From Avena insularis (lineage: Eukaryota; Streptophyta; Magnoliopsida; Poales; Poaceae): a DNA stretch of 64,000 nucleotides. Where the stretch lies: positions 533,990,682 through 534,054,681 of the forward strand of contig CM042684.1 in assembly GCA_023614405.1 (NCBI GenBank), read 5' to 3'. The notes below the pieces were generated by a model. The model was given only the letters and a program-made list of their open reading frames with translations, was not told where the DNA came from and did no database searches. Numbering within the stretch: position 1 is the stretch's first letter; each line of letters begins with the position of its first letter. This document shows, piece by piece, positions 23,395-35,614 of this stretch. Both the position numbers and the translations under genes were made by a program.

Positions 23395-25776
23395 ATGCCG
23401 TCCGCAGGCATAATTGCAGCTTCAATCCTGTCTACCATGAAAAGGCTGTTTACGACCGACAGCACCACTCATGTGGCAAGCGTGGAGCTCTGGGTGTTGA
23501 TGACAACCCTGCTACTAGTGGTGAGGTTCCTGCTGGACTGCTTTGGGCCGTGGTACATGGAAAAGGTCATGGCGATGACCATTCAAGTAATCGAGATACT
23601 GAACTACTCCATGGTGCACTACACCATGGGGCTGATGCAGCTCTCGGCGAAGAGGGTGAACGACTACTTTCAGGTCTGGGCGGTGCTGCTGGTAACCCTG
23701 CAGTACAGCGTCAAGACTGGGCGGCCATACCACAGGTCCAAGCAGATCCCATTGCTCGATCTCATGTCATCCTTCTGGGCAGCCAATCTCATCCGGATGC
23801 AGACTTTCTTCCGTCTCAGGATCCCTCTCTGGTTGATCTGGTCCCTCAATGCAATTCGAATCATTGCATACTTTGCCTCATCCGATAGGGCTGTGACCAT
23901 CAACCGAGAGAACACGAGGCTGGTTAGTGACTATATGCGATACGAGCACACACTCGGTCCCTCCGGTGATTCAGACAATTCTGATGATGAGTTCAGGATG
24001 CAGTCGTATAAGTACTTGGTATACGGGGAAGACCTGGTGCTTCATGATGCCCAGCAGGAGAGGCGGACTGAATCAGCACAATATAGGATTCGGTTGGATC
24101 CGGATAATAAGAAGCTTTTCACCTTAGAGAAGATATGGAATGTTGGTGATGGCAGTGGTCGGTTGCTGGGCGGCACCAAGGACACTGGCAACCAACTGAA
24201 GGATGTCTGCCTCTCCTTCGCCCTGTACAAGCTGCTGCGCCGTCGTTTTTATAATCTCCCGATACACGAGGCTGGCCAAGAGAAGACGAGACGGCTCGTG
24301 TTCGATTGCATCCTGCAGGAGAACACCAACAACTATGAACGGGCATTCCGTGTCACGAATGTGGAATTGTCTTTCGTCCAAGACTTGTTCTATAGCAAGC
24401 ATGCTGCCATGTTCGCTGAAGGATTTCCGGCCAGGAAAATGTTGATGTCTCCGTCTCTGGTTGTGGCTACCGGATACCTAGCATATCCTGTTCGTTACAT
24501 ACCACAGAGGATAGATCAAGCCGACAAAAGTATCATCACTCACGGGGTGACTGTCACTCGCATCATAGTTGGCCTTATCCTTGCCAAGGAGCTGTCGGAG
24601 ATCTATCTACATGTATTCTCGCAGTGGAACAAGGTTCTGATGGTCTGTATGTACACCAAGCATCGGTACTGGCGACATCCGGCGGTGGAGGCAGCAATGA
24701 GGATGGTGTTCTGGTTCATCAGGGGCAAGTGGGATCAAAAGATTTTCCAGTACAACCTTCTGATTTCTTGTTCGCACATACGGAAGAAATCTCCCCGAAG
24801 AATCAAGTTGGAGTCAGAAGTAGAGACGGCGATACTTGAATCGTTCAAGGGCCTGCAGAAGCATCCGGAAAGGTTGGAATCCTACTTCTTGAATGCCTTC
24901 AGATCAAAGGAACCCCTTATGCAGCAACTAACATGGGCAACTGAATTGGAGGCAGATACCCATAGGGTACTGGTCTGGCACATCGCGACATGCTTCTGCG
25001 AGATACATTTCTCTGATGATGTGGACAAACTCAAAGTTTTACCGCTCAAAAATAGGCTCTTGGCCAAGAAATCAACGACTCCAGAAGACGTGTGGCCTCA
25101 TTATTTGACTGCCGTCAGCTTGTCGAACTATTGTGCATACTTGCTTACCAAAGCATTGGTGCCGGACAATGGCATTGTTGTTACAAAGGTCTTGAATGCG
25201 GTACGTAAGGAAGTCTTTCGTGCTACCTATCGCTTTTTCTCCCAGTCAATGGAAGATGTTTACAGAAATATTAAGAAGATTCCCAACGCGCAATCTAAAG
25301 AATCCGAGGGGGTGGTCACTCAAGAGGGTGAAGCCCCTGAAAGTTCAGCAATCTATGAGCAAGTGGCCGTGATGGCTATTGATGAGGAAGACCCCAATGG
25401 AACGGTAGGTGGTGACATAAACAGTTCCATTACCAATGACCAGGTACCGAATACGGAAGATACTACTAAGGGTGATGATGACATCCATAATTCTATAACT
25501 CAAATGGGTGCAAAGCTTGGGAAGCAGTTAATAGAGACTTACGAAGAAGACAGAGTAGGCCTATGGAGGGATCTAGCAGTGTTCTGGACAGGTTTCCTCC
25601 TCCACTTAGCAGCATCAACCAGAGCAGCAAAGCATAAGACACGACTTGCTGGAAAGGGGGAGCTCATAACACACCTGTGGGTTTTGCTGTCTCATGCCGG
25701 GTTTCTCGGGAATATCAAACACGGGCAAACACTCTTAGACCTAGAAGACCTTGATGATGTCGATCCGCTCAGCTGA
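23395..25776 (+). CDS. DUF4220/DUF594 domain membrane protein (793 aa), intact
   Basis: A single uninterrupted frame of 793 codons, slightly long for this family (usually about 650-760). DUF4220 occupies roughly residues 45-410. It has hydrophobic segments near 30-50, 92-104, 143-161, 335-355 and 375-395, the family signature VWAVLLVTLQYS at 94-105, and YKYLVYGED at 205-213. After a mostly soluble middle, the C-terminal DUF594 (about 700-772) shows LWRDLAVFWTGFLLHLAAST and GELITHLWVLLSHAG. The ATG at 23395 was chosen because it opens the conserved N-terminus directly after the GGGA repeat. The family is large in grasses, encoded by intronless genes, and predicted to be in membranes; its biochemical role is unknown. 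Its broken relative lies head-to-head at 1-2375, with nested retrotransposons between. An acidic, repeat-poor loop (about 655-710) precedes DUF594. Confidence 0.93.
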   Translation: MPSAGIIAASILSTMKRLFTTDSTTHVASVELWVLMTTLLLVVRFLLDCFGPWYMEKVMAMTIQVIEILNYSMVHYTMGLMQLSAKRVNDYFQVWAVLLVTLQYSVKTGRPYHRSKQIPLLDLMSSFWAANLIRMQTFFRLRIPLWLIWSLNAIRIIAYFASSDRAVTINRENTRLVSDYMRYEHTLGPSGDSDNSDDEFRMQSYKYLVYGEDLVLHDAQQERRTESAQYRIRLDPDNKKLFTLEKIWNVGDGSGRLLGGTKDTGNQLKDVCLSFALYKLLRRRFYNLPIHEAGQEKTRRLVFDCILQENTNNYERAFRVTNVELSFVQDLFYSKHAAMFAEGFPARKMLMSPSLVVATGYLAYPVRYIPQRIDQADKSIITHGVTVTRIIVGLILAKELSEIYLHVFSQWNKVLMVCMYTKHRYWRHPAVEAAMRMVFWFIRGKWDQKIFQYNLLISCSHIRKKSPRRIKLESEVETAILESFKGLQKHPERLESYFLNAFRSKEPLMQQLTWATELEADTHRVLVWHIATCFCEIHFSDDVDKLKVLPLKNRLLAKKSTTPEDVWPHYLTAVSLSNYCAYLLTKALVPDNGIVVTKVLNAVRKEVFRATYRFFSQSMEDVYRNIKKIPNAQSKESEGVVTQEGEAPESSAIYEQVAVMAIDEEDPNGTVGGDINSSITNDQVPNTEDTTKGDDDIHNSITQMGAKLGKQLIETYEEDRVGLWRDLAVFWTGFLLHLAASTRAAKHKTRLAGKGELITHLWVLLSHAGFLGNIKHGQTLLDLEDLDDVDPLS

Positions 25777-26514
25777 TGAATTTGAATGAGCTCGGTCCTT
25801 GCACGCTCTACAGGTTGCCTTGCCAATTTGGTTGTTTCTTTTCTGCAAAGGTCAGCGATTAGCCGATTTCAGATATTGCTTTTAATTGTATCGTTCGTTT
25901 GTCCTAATATGTAGTTCCACACAGCTTTAGTGCATACTTGGACCATGCACATGTTTTGTCAATTTGCCTCCTGTGTTTTGGCAGAGTAAGCATTAGCATC
26001 TGATGTTATTTAAACTGTATCATTTGAGATTTGGTTTCGCATAGCTGCAGTGTACTAAATTGTATGAAATTCGAGATTTGGTTTGTCATACCTTCCTCAT
26101 CAGATTCTCTGAATATTGTCCGAGATGTCTCAGTCCATTCATTCAGTTTGGACAACTTCTGTAAGGCTGTTTGTATCGCGGACTGCAGCAACCAATGGGG
26201 AGTTTGTTTAGGTTCCCAAGTGATCTTGTTACCATTAGAGGACTATAATCCCAAGCAATACACGAGCAGGACATACGTGTATACGGTTCAGTTTTACCTG
26301 CAGGCTACTAACTCCTAAGTTTCAGGCAAGGAACCTCTGACTACCTAAGCATTCTGTAGGGATCATTTTGATCTGTTCCTGGACACATTGACTGGAACAG
26401 CACAGCAAAACTGACATGCCTCAGAAAAAATTTATGTAGTACTACTATTATCGTGTCGATCGATCTACTGAGGATCCTACTGAAATTTGGAAGTAGGATT
26501 ACTACTACTGAACA
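25777..26514. other. 3' flank of DUF4220 gene, no gene seen
   Basis: AT-rich DNA without domain-bearing frames. The degenerate direct repeat around 26026-26040 and 26070-26084 (GAGATTTGGTTT) is the only structure noticed. A polyadenylation region is expected here but no convincing signal was singled out. Confidence 0.4.
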
Positions 26515-26830
26515 TGGCAGCGGCCGCATACCTCGAAGCAAGCCGGCGAATGTTCTGCCCTCCGAGAGGCCATCCAATGAGATCGGTGCGCCGGCGAGCA
26601 GGCTCGGTACACCCGGGGATCCGGCGGGCCATGGAGCCCGGCCTCCCGGCAGTACCGGGCCGGCCGGGAGACCTGCGCTCGCGCCACCAGCGCTGATCCG
26701 AAAGCCATTCCACCCCTGGGACGCGTCATATGCAGCCGGCCAGCCCTCCTTAGTCTGAAGGCTCCCCCGCGCGTTGGTCGGCGTACCAGCAACCTCGGCC
26801 GACGGCTGGCGTACTGACGGGAGCGACGCC
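26515..26830. other. GC-rich island of unknown origin
   Basis: A block of very high GC content stands in AT-rich surroundings. Both strands are open for about 100 codons, proline/arginine-rich, with no recognisable domain. The plus-strand frame ends HPWDASYAAGQPSLV. It contains CAAGCCGGCGAATGTTCT at 26539-26556, repeated exactly at 44982-44999. It may be a captured exon or CpG-rich promoter remnant; I cannot tell. Confidence 0.35.
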
Positions 26831-27281
26831 GACGGCGGCCGAGTAGTGTGGAAGACTTTTTTTTTTTCTTAGAGGGAGATAGACTTTGGTATTTGGGCCC
26901 AGAAATGGTTTTTGGTATGCGGCTATCTGATGGGGCCCTAAAGAGTCGCCCCATGGTTTTTGTAAAGTAAGCCCAAGAACGAATTTTTTTTATACAGTAC
27001 TATCTTTTCTTTTTAAGATACTGGATGGAACGATTCAACGGGCAGTACTTTGAGTATCAGGGTAGAAATTCACATAAACAAAACAAAAAAGATAGGATTA
27101 CACAAAAGTTAATCCAACTTTCGGGAGCCGTTCGCTTTCCAAAAGACGTTCTCTTACAGATGACCCAACTCAACAGGCATGACATTCGGCAAAAAATAAA
27201 TCTGTCTCGAAGGGTTCACGACTGCACTTGCATTTCTCAGATACAGCACGTAAAGGTTTCTAAAATACTATCAAGTAATCC

Positions 27282-27357
27282 TAGAAACAAATAGGTAACT
27301 GCAAGTAGTATCTCATTCCTCAACATGCCCTGAAAACATGTTCTATGTGACTCCCAA
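27282..27357 (+). repeat. Dispersed repeat, copy 1 (second copy 28559-28637)
   Basis: CCTAGAAACAAATAGGTAAC through CTCAACATGCCCTGAAAACA and TGACTC recurs at 28559-28637 with a few differences. Two further copies of a TTGGACC-CC-GATGTTGCAA motif lie at 28517 and 28639. The surrounding 26.9-29.4 kb contains no supported gene. Confidence 0.6.
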
Positions 27358-29490
27358 GCAGCCCCGTCGATCCCCCAAATTTCCGGGGCCCCCGATTACG
27401 TAATTCAAGGATCCCGATCGCGATCATCACCATCGCTTGACGCCGCGGCCTCGCATCGCGTTCCGTTCGGCCGGTCTGCTCTTCTAGTCTTCTTGTTCCT
27501 CTTTGTCTCCTTGCAGTTGTCGTCGGATCCATCGACGGGCAGAGGGCAACAGATCTGCTGCTTTGAAGTCTGCCGTATACTGGGTGAGCTGGTACCATGG
27601 TTACCCCTAGAGGTATTGATCTGAAAGATTGTTGTATCGTATCAGTCTTCCATGCATGAAAGATCAAGATTCGGTACATGTTCCCTGCAAGCAGGCAATT
27701 TTTGCCGGTATTCAAGATTCAATGATGAGGTTTTTTTTTATTGAGAAATTCAATGATGAGGTTGGGAAATACTATTTACTCCTTTTCAGGTCATAAATTA
27801 AAATACTATTGTTTTTCAGTTAAATCATTCGAGAAAGTGGATGTTCTACTTCTACCACAAAAGTCTAGTGGAGGATTATAGCTCCTGACAATGTCCTGCC
27901 AGGTGATCCGTTGTTTAACTCACTTCGTTTATTGTGTTTTTCCTATCATCATTTGGCACTACTTCTCAACTTTGCTACAATTGCACATTACCTGAGATGA
28001 TCGGATCGAACAATTTCATTCCTTGGCATATTCCATTTGATTTGCTAAGTGTGCCTAGATAATACCTGAAAACTAAAAATGTAATTGTTATTTTTTGGCT
28101 ATGGGAGGTAAGAGAAGTTCTTATTTCTTCACGAGCAATATTACTTCATGTTTCCACTTTGAGGTTTCTAAATGTGAGACTGAAAGTCGTAATATGTTCT
28201 TCATTTTAGAGTTATTTACAATATGATTTGACTATTTTTACATCTTTCTTCTTATTAGCACACGTTTCTACATTGTTTTGTATATAAATATCATGTTGTA
28301 GCACGCGAGATGTCATCTAGTTACATTAGTGCTATATTTGCTCTTTTGAAATGAATACTTGATATATTTATGAACATTGTACGGAATAGCACATTCTATA
28401 GTTATACAGTTAAGTAAACATATGATTTCATTTTATAGGTTATTGAAAAAAAAAGTAGGCCTACATTTTGCAAGTCGCACCGGCCCCCCCTAATCCTAGA
28501 GACGGGACTGCTCCCAACTTGGACCGCCTGATGTTGCAAACAGGTAAACCGGCTAGTAGCCTAGAAACAAACAAGTAACTGCAAGTAGCTTCTCATTTCT
28601 CAACATGCCCCGAAAACATGTTCTACATGACTCTCAAGTTGGACCACCCGATGTTGCAATCTTGACCTTCTAAAACACTCGGTCCTTCATCAGCTCAACT
28701 CCTCTTTGTTTTTCCTTTTGTTGGGAACAAGTCTGAACACATAATAAGGACTAGGCTACCAATAAACAATATGAAGTAGAGATGATCACGTTTTCACGGC
28801 TAGATCAAGCGAGATCTCAGCTCACACGGTTCTTCCCAACCCAAAATTAAAGGAAATTAAAAACTATCCCCATACTACATCGCTTCATTTCCCCAACACT
28901 CCTAGAACCAGCTACTTCAGGTTGTTCTCGAATCTTGTGGCACTTCTTCAATCGCAACTACATACTTAGGTGCGGTCATCAACTTCCACCGCAACATATA
29001 AGAAAAGACATTGTAAAGCAGATGCAAAGGGTTAAACTAAACCTTATATTAAAAAACACTATCATCTCTAGTTAGCCAAAGATCCCAACCAACTATGCCA
29101 AATAAAAACCCGTGCGCACGGTTGATGACTGCAACTACACAAATTGTATGTAAGTAGAGTTAAACTAAGTGTATCGAGTCACAGAGAGTTGTTGGTAATG
29201 TTGTTATGTTCCTCGCTATGGATTTACTAAATTGTACTAGCAAGTTGTCTTTTTTTTGCGAATTACTAGCAGGTTGTCTTTGATTCTAAGAAAAAAGTGT
29301 CGAAAGTGTTTGTGAATAAGAGCAAAAAAAATTTAAAAGGGTGAACAAGTAGAGAGTGCAAATAGATAATAAGTGATGTAAACATTATGAAACTGTAATA
29401 GATTAAAGTGTTTCCGAGGAGTTTTAGATTCACCACTAGCATTTTAATAGAACCTGATTATGATATATATGTCTTATTTGTTTTCGTTGT
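27358..29490. other. Intergenic AT-rich DNA, no supported gene
   Basis: Only short frames without domains. A C-rich run at 28482-28490 and the second copy of the 27282 repeat were noticed. Parts may be old transposon sequence, but no termini were found. Confidence 0.4.
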
Positions 29491-30636
29491 ATGGACAAAG
29501 CCCCACATAAAGGTGAGCCTAGAAGTCTCGAACATCTCACCCATCATCACCACAACAACAAAAACAAGTTCACCTGCTTTCGCTTGCATTTCAGCGTCTC
29601 CCTATGGTTATGGATATCCACTCTTGGATTATGGATATCCACTCTTGGATCTATATTATCCCCTGTTGATGCATAGCTTTTGTGGACAACGTTAAATCTC
29701 ACTAACGCATCAACATCAATCATGAATCAACAATGATCTCCTTGCAAGTCCCCGAGAGGAAAATACTATGCAGTCAACATTCACATAATATCAAGAAGAT
29801 TGAATACACACTTATACAAGTAAAGGAAAATATAATCTTTATTTTAGTTCATAATTATGGTACGGTTTCTACATCTCCCTAAGAATAAATGAAACTACTC
29901 ATACGGTGGAGGCAATCAATGCCATCATAATAATATGAATGGAGTATGAAGGTATGAGTAAATACACATACAAATCCACACTAGGGTTTGGAATTATGAC
30001 GAGATGAATTGGGGAATTGTTGATAGAGATGTTGTTGTTATTGATGGAGATACGATGGTGGAATATGAACATTGATGCCCAAGCCTCCAAGATTTCAGCG
30101 GCGGTGGAGACGGATGCCCTTATGCGAGTACCCCTACAGATCCCTTCCGGGGTGAGGTTTTGGTGTTATGTGGCTTCTCTATGCATCTAACTTCTCATCT
30201 GATCACACTGGGGTGGAACTATTTGACAAGGCAGTTCCGTGGGACAATGATACAATCATACGGTATGGTCAATTGTGACCATAGCAGTTCTCGATATACT
30301 TATAGAAGGTCTCATTTCGTTTATTTTATTTTTTTCTCCTAGGTGCATGGGTATTTGTATGGAAGGCATGTATAACTTCCAGTCAATATATTTTCCCCAA
30401 AAAATGATCGTTTGATGGCTCCCAAGTGTAGGAGATCAATTATAGTACTTCTCAATAATGAAAGGTTATCGAACCAATGAGGAGCTGAGGGTATTGGTTA
30501 GTAAGTTTGACAAGAAAGGCAATAGTAAATGTAGTAGTTTTGGTGTTTTCAGGTTTATAGTTTGCAAGAATGTAAAGTGCTGAAAGTAAATAGCAAATAG
30601 TAAAAGCTCTCAATGAGAGAAAGCCCAATACTCTAT
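29490..30636. mobile_element. Left part of older transposon-like DNA interrupted by the LARD element
   Basis: The TCTAT duplication shows that 30636 and 41990 were once adjacent. The left flank resembles Gypsy-type internal/LTR DNA of grasses (for example TGGCTCCCAAGTGTAGGAGA at 30417). It shares short similarity (ATGCAGTC-AC-TTC-CATAA) with 42379-42396 in the right flank, suggesting related terminal regions. A 21-bp tandem repeat (TATGGATATCCACTCTTGGA plus T) occurs at about 29609-29650. No domain-bearing frame remains, so the classification is tentative. Confidence 0.4.
30632..30636. repeat. Target-site duplication, left copy (TCTAT)
   Basis: TCTAT directly precedes TGTAGGGTCC and recurs at 41985-41989 directly after GATGTGACA. 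This fixes the borders of the second large element. Confidence 0.9.
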
Positions 30637-33600
30637 TGTAGGGTCCTCAACCTTTAATAAGATTGAGCCCCCTGTGTTTACAATGCTAGTCCCTGGATCA
30701 ATAGCTAGCATCCACAGTTTAGATGTAATATCAAGAAACAAAGGTCATAATACAACTTTATAACCAGGAATAAAATAATTTATTACATCAAACATAGCTC
30801 ATGGGCTATTTACTTTACATTGCAGCGGAATAACTATAGTCATGGGTCCTTCATCTTCAAAGTGCCACAGGCAGATGTTGGTTGTAGACTTTGTAATCCT
30901 AATCAATCAATCTTCACTAAAATCAATCAAACCTGCAACATTACAAATTACAGCCACAAGGGTCAATACATTTGAATTGTATTGGCAAGTGATACTTTGG
31001 TAGTATAGTGGAGTCTAACATCTATATGCATTTGGCTAAGTGGAGTTGAGGCTTGCATTGCTCAAAATAGATTTTTCCCTATCATTTTGAAAATACTAAG
31101 TTTTTGTTTGGCAAAAACTTTCCCAAGGCATCTACCAATCAAAGACTGAAGATCCTTTCCAAGGCATCTACCAATCAAAGACTGAAGTGCTTGGCAAAAA
31201 TTATTGCAAAAACTTTCCCAAGGCATCTACCAATCAAGGACTGAAGATCCTTTCCAAGGCATCTACCAATCAAAGACTGAAGTGCTTGGCAAAATCATTT
31301 TTCCTCAATCAAAGATTTCAAGATCCTTGTACCAAGCCATCTCTCCATCAAAGATTGAAGAATTCACACAACCCTTGTTCACCCACAAGTTTTAATTTAG
31401 AAATTGGAATGATGAGATTCTTGATTGCTTCCATGTCTTGATGCTCAAATTGTCCTTTACCAGGGACATGGCTAAGTACTTAGATTTTTCACTCTGCAGA
31501 GGTGGTGCACTTTCCCCACAAGACTTGGTTTCCCAAGACAAGATCTTTCAGAAGCTTTTCCTTAGACCATCATGGACGCGCTCCAACCTATCAAACACTA
31601 CCACCAACTGTCCATATGGCTAAGTTCTTGCAACCTATATGATCATGGCAGAGCCCATATTGCCAAGTGGCTGCACTTGAAGCTTCTCAACATTTGACAT
31701 CTCAAATCTCTTTGTTCCTGGGTGGCCATCCACAAGTGAGATACACAAGCCAAGTCCATGGTCTTGTGAACCACTCAACACAAACCATTCCTTCCATTCC
31801 ACCCAGGTGATTTATTCATTTAGTTGTTTTATTAATCAAAACACAAGTCCTCAGACTTAGAAATTTTCCATAGCATGAATATATATTCCACCCTTGTTTT
31901 CTATTAGCTAGGCTAAGCTTGGTAGTAATAGGATTCCTAACTTAGGAAAATCCTACTAAGGATTCATCTACTAGGTTTTCCTAGAGCAAAGTCTATACTT
32001 AGCAAAACAAAAACCATGCAAGTTTTACTTAGCAAAAACACTAATGCATAGTGAAAATAATGGGACAAAAGTATGAAGCATCACTTGCCTTTTTGGTAGA
32101 GTATGGGTTCACTCCTTGTCCTTGCAACAATCACACTCTTCAAGTCACTACAAATCAATCAAGCAAGGCACAAACTCAATCTACCAATCAAGCAAAACAC
32201 CAAATCAACTAGCATTCCATAAATCAATCAAGCATCAATTCACACACACTAAACTAAGAAAACTAGGTCATGCATGGGAGTATGCACAAGATAGTTTATT
32301 TTGCAAAGAGGGTCTCTAATAGATTCCTAAACTTTGTAAGATCCAAATTGGTCATTTACCAAAGTGGCAAAGTTATTAGCAAAAGGTTTCACCTCAAAAA
32401 CCATTTTCAAAACAAAGTACCATTTTATGTGGTGTAAAAATATTTTTACTAAGGCATTAACCTATAGGGTTCACCCAATATGAGTTGCTATTGCAAAACT
32501 TGGTGTTTGGGTCAGTAGGTTTGGTCCAAAACATTTTCTCTAAAGCTTTCTTTTACAAAAACATTTTCATAAACAAAACATATTGTTTTGGCTAGAAATG
32601 GACTAAACTAATTAATCCATTCTAAACCTTTCCAAATTCATTTTCCAAAACATGGAGGTTGGTCTCTAGGGTCAGTAAGGTCACAACAAATCAATTTGCA
32701 AAGGTTTTAACCTTAAAAACATTTTTAAACAATTTTTCTACTCTAATCAAGCAAACAAAAGAATCTGCAAAATCAAGCAAACTAATAGTTAATATTTGCT
32801 AAACTAAAGGCAGGGTTTGTTAGGGCTTGTTCTCCTGAATCCAACGACATAAAATTTGTAATTTTTGGACGTGTGGATCCAAAGATACAAGGGTTTGAAG
32901 TTTGCAAGAAATTCTGTTTTCAAATCTGTTTTTAAACAGAACAAGGGACACGCGGAAGTATTCTATTGGACGGTACCGGTTCGGCCGGATCGTGGCTGTG
33001 GGGCGTTGGATCAAATCTAATCGCACGGTCCATAAAGCATACCTCTTCGCGACTAAGTGGATCTATCCTATTCGTTCGATCTAAATCGAATGGTCAGAAT
33101 CGTCACTGGCCAAAAGCAAGCGGCCGACGGTGGCTAATGGCGGTCGACGATGGAGGCGATGCTACAGGAGGTGAGGGAGAGAGGGAAGATGCTCACCGGG
33201 CTCAGGGGGTCATGGCGATGCTCAACGTACTCGCGGTTGGTCAAGGGGCGCTCTGGTTCAGCCGCGATTCCTCGCCGGAGTAGAGGACGGCGACGGATGC
33301 GTCGGGTGGTCGTCGTGGGCAGTGCTGTGATTCACCCCAAGGCATAACAAGGACGCTGTTAGATGCGCAGGACCAAGGCAAGGTTGAGTGCGTGAAGGAT
33401 AGGGCTCGGGGTGGTCGGCTCTTACCAGGAAACGTCACGGAGAAGAAGCGGAACCTGGCGGTGCTCTGAGCTTGTCGAAGACGAGGATAGAGGACGCCCT
33501 AAGACCATTAGATTGTACTGTTAGGTTCGCAAGAGGGAGGCGAGTATGTGTGCGTGAACTAGAGGTAGAGGGGCGACCGGAATCTACGTGTGGGGCTCGT

Positions 33601-35425
33601 CGGAGAAAGAGGCAGACGGTGGCGCTGTCAGAGCTTGTCGTAGCCGATGCTCTAGGGCGCCCGCGGTTGAGAGGAGGGTGATGGGAGATGCGTCTGGAAG
33701 TGGGTAAGCTACCAGCGTGCTCAGGGAGGCTAGGGGCGATATGAACTGGCCGGAATTCGTCGGAGATTGTGGTCGGAGCAGAGGAGCTCGAGGAGGAATT
33801 GGGGGCGGTCTGGTGGCGTGCGTGGGGAGGAGACAGAGGGGAACGAGAGAGGAGGGAGAGGCGATTTAACGAGCGGGGTCACTGCGAGGAATTACTCAGG
33901 CATTAAGGCGAATTAAGCCAGAGAATTCAGCGACATAAACGGCCGCGCGGTGAGGGGGGGACGGAGTCGCGGGGAGGAAGAAGGGGTTGTGGCTGTGGGG
34001 TCCTCTGGTCAGTGGGAAAGGGAGGGGGAACGGGGTCCACTTGTCATTCACTCAGTGGGTTTCTTTCGGAGTGAAGAAAAACGGTTCGGGGCGTGGGTGA
34101 GAACGATGACTCAGCGGTGGGGTCTGTTGTCAGCGAGAGGGAGAGAGGAGGAGTGGGTCCCAGTTGTCTGTGACTGAGTGGGTTCACTAATTGGTGCGAA
34201 ACGTTTTTCTGCGCGAGAGGGAACTAGGCTGGTTACTGGGCCTTAGTGGGTTGCTGGGCTGGGCTGTCCTTTTTCCTATTTTTTTTTCTGTCTGTTTTCT
34301 TTTTCCATTTCTAATTCTATTTCTGTTTTGAATTCTCAATCAATTATTCAAACAATCAAACCATTCAAACAATCACTCAACTTTGTATTTTGAATTTGGT
34401 TCTGTTTATCAACATAATCCAAATTCCAAAATAAATTAATATTTTTATTCATTTTAGGATCCATTTAATAATTAAATAAAATGGATCTTTAGTTATTTAA
34501 AAAAAATAGGGTTTGATTTATTTAACAAAATTTCCATTTAAAATCCAAATACTTTCAAAACCAAACCAGTAGGTTTTATTTGAAAAATAAGGATATTTGG
34601 AAATCTTGTATTAAAATAACCTTTTAGGTTCCATTAATACTTAGATAAATGGACCTTAGTTAATAATCCATATAGGATTTGTTTATTTAAAAACTTTATT
34701 TTGAAATCCAAAATAAAACCAAAACACTTTAGTAGGTTTTATTTTGAGAAATCAAAATTCTTGGAAAACTTATTTAAAATAAATAAGTTTTAGTGTTTAT
34801 TTAAAATGGGAAAAGCCTTTACTTAAATAAAATTGGATATTTAAATCCTTATTATTTTATTTAAATAAATCCTTTACTCATTTTATCAAAACAAAATATT
34901 TTATTATAAAAGCTTGGCCAAAATTAATTTGGCTTTATTAAATGTTTATCTTTTTAATCCCTTTAGGATTATTTGTTCACCAATTGGTATGGGTTTTTGG
35001 TAAGGCTTTATTAGCTTTGGAAATTCAATTTCCTTATCTTCATAAGATTTTATTTATGGTTCCAAACTAAGTGAAACCAATCTCTATGGTCTTACTTGAT
35101 CCTTTGTGAACATTTGTTGATCAATTTTTGTATGGATCAAATCCATGGATTTGGAGATAACTTGGAAATGGTTTTTATTCCATTAGGGTCTAGGGTTTTG
35201 GATTTATTTTCCAAGTGTTCAAATTTCCAGATACATTCATTGAGGAATGCATTTCTCTTGATTTGGATTTGTTGAACTCAAACTTTAACCAAAGTTTGTT
35301 CAGGATGGGATTTTAAGTTTCCTTTTAGAAACAAAAGTTTCTTTTCACCCTGATTTTCAACAAAATTTATTTTGTTTATTTACTTTTTTCACATTACAAG
35401 ATTTGGAAAATCTTGGGATGTGACA
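30637..35425 (-). repeat. 3' LTR of the LARD-like element (4789 bp)
   Basis: It contains a GC-rich block at about 32940-34260 inside otherwise AT-rich sequence, as in its partner. It also has a cluster of about 37-bp repeats at 31122-31360 (CAAGGCATCTACCAATCAAA). Small open frames within it are duplicated exactly in the other LTR and lack domains. Confidence 0.9.
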
Positions 35426-35462
35426 GGCTACCACCCTTAAAATAAATCTCGTCCCGAGATTT
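35426..35462 (-). other. Polypurine tract and palindromic motif of the LARD-like element
   Basis: On the minus strand, CTCGGGACGAGATTTATTTT is followed by AAGGGTGGTAGCC and then the LTR start TGTCACATCC. The palindrome CTCGGGACGAG is identical to that before the 3' LTR of the chromovirus element at 15513, pointing to shared ancestry or a shared trans-acting machinery. Confidence 0.75.
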
Positions 35463-35614
35463 GGGAAGGTTAGGGTTACAAGTTGGCTCAAAAGCATCTA
35501 GGGTACTACCACCCTTAAAAATTTTCCAACTAGACTACATCTTGGCTTGCTTGGATCTTGGAAAACTTTTTCTTGGAAAACTTCTGCATAGTGGCCTTTA
35601 TTTCCATTCTTGAC

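Noticed and set aside
32820..34177. Open frames within the LARD-like LTR
   Set aside because: They are duplicated in both LTRs, change length between them, and show no conserved residues.
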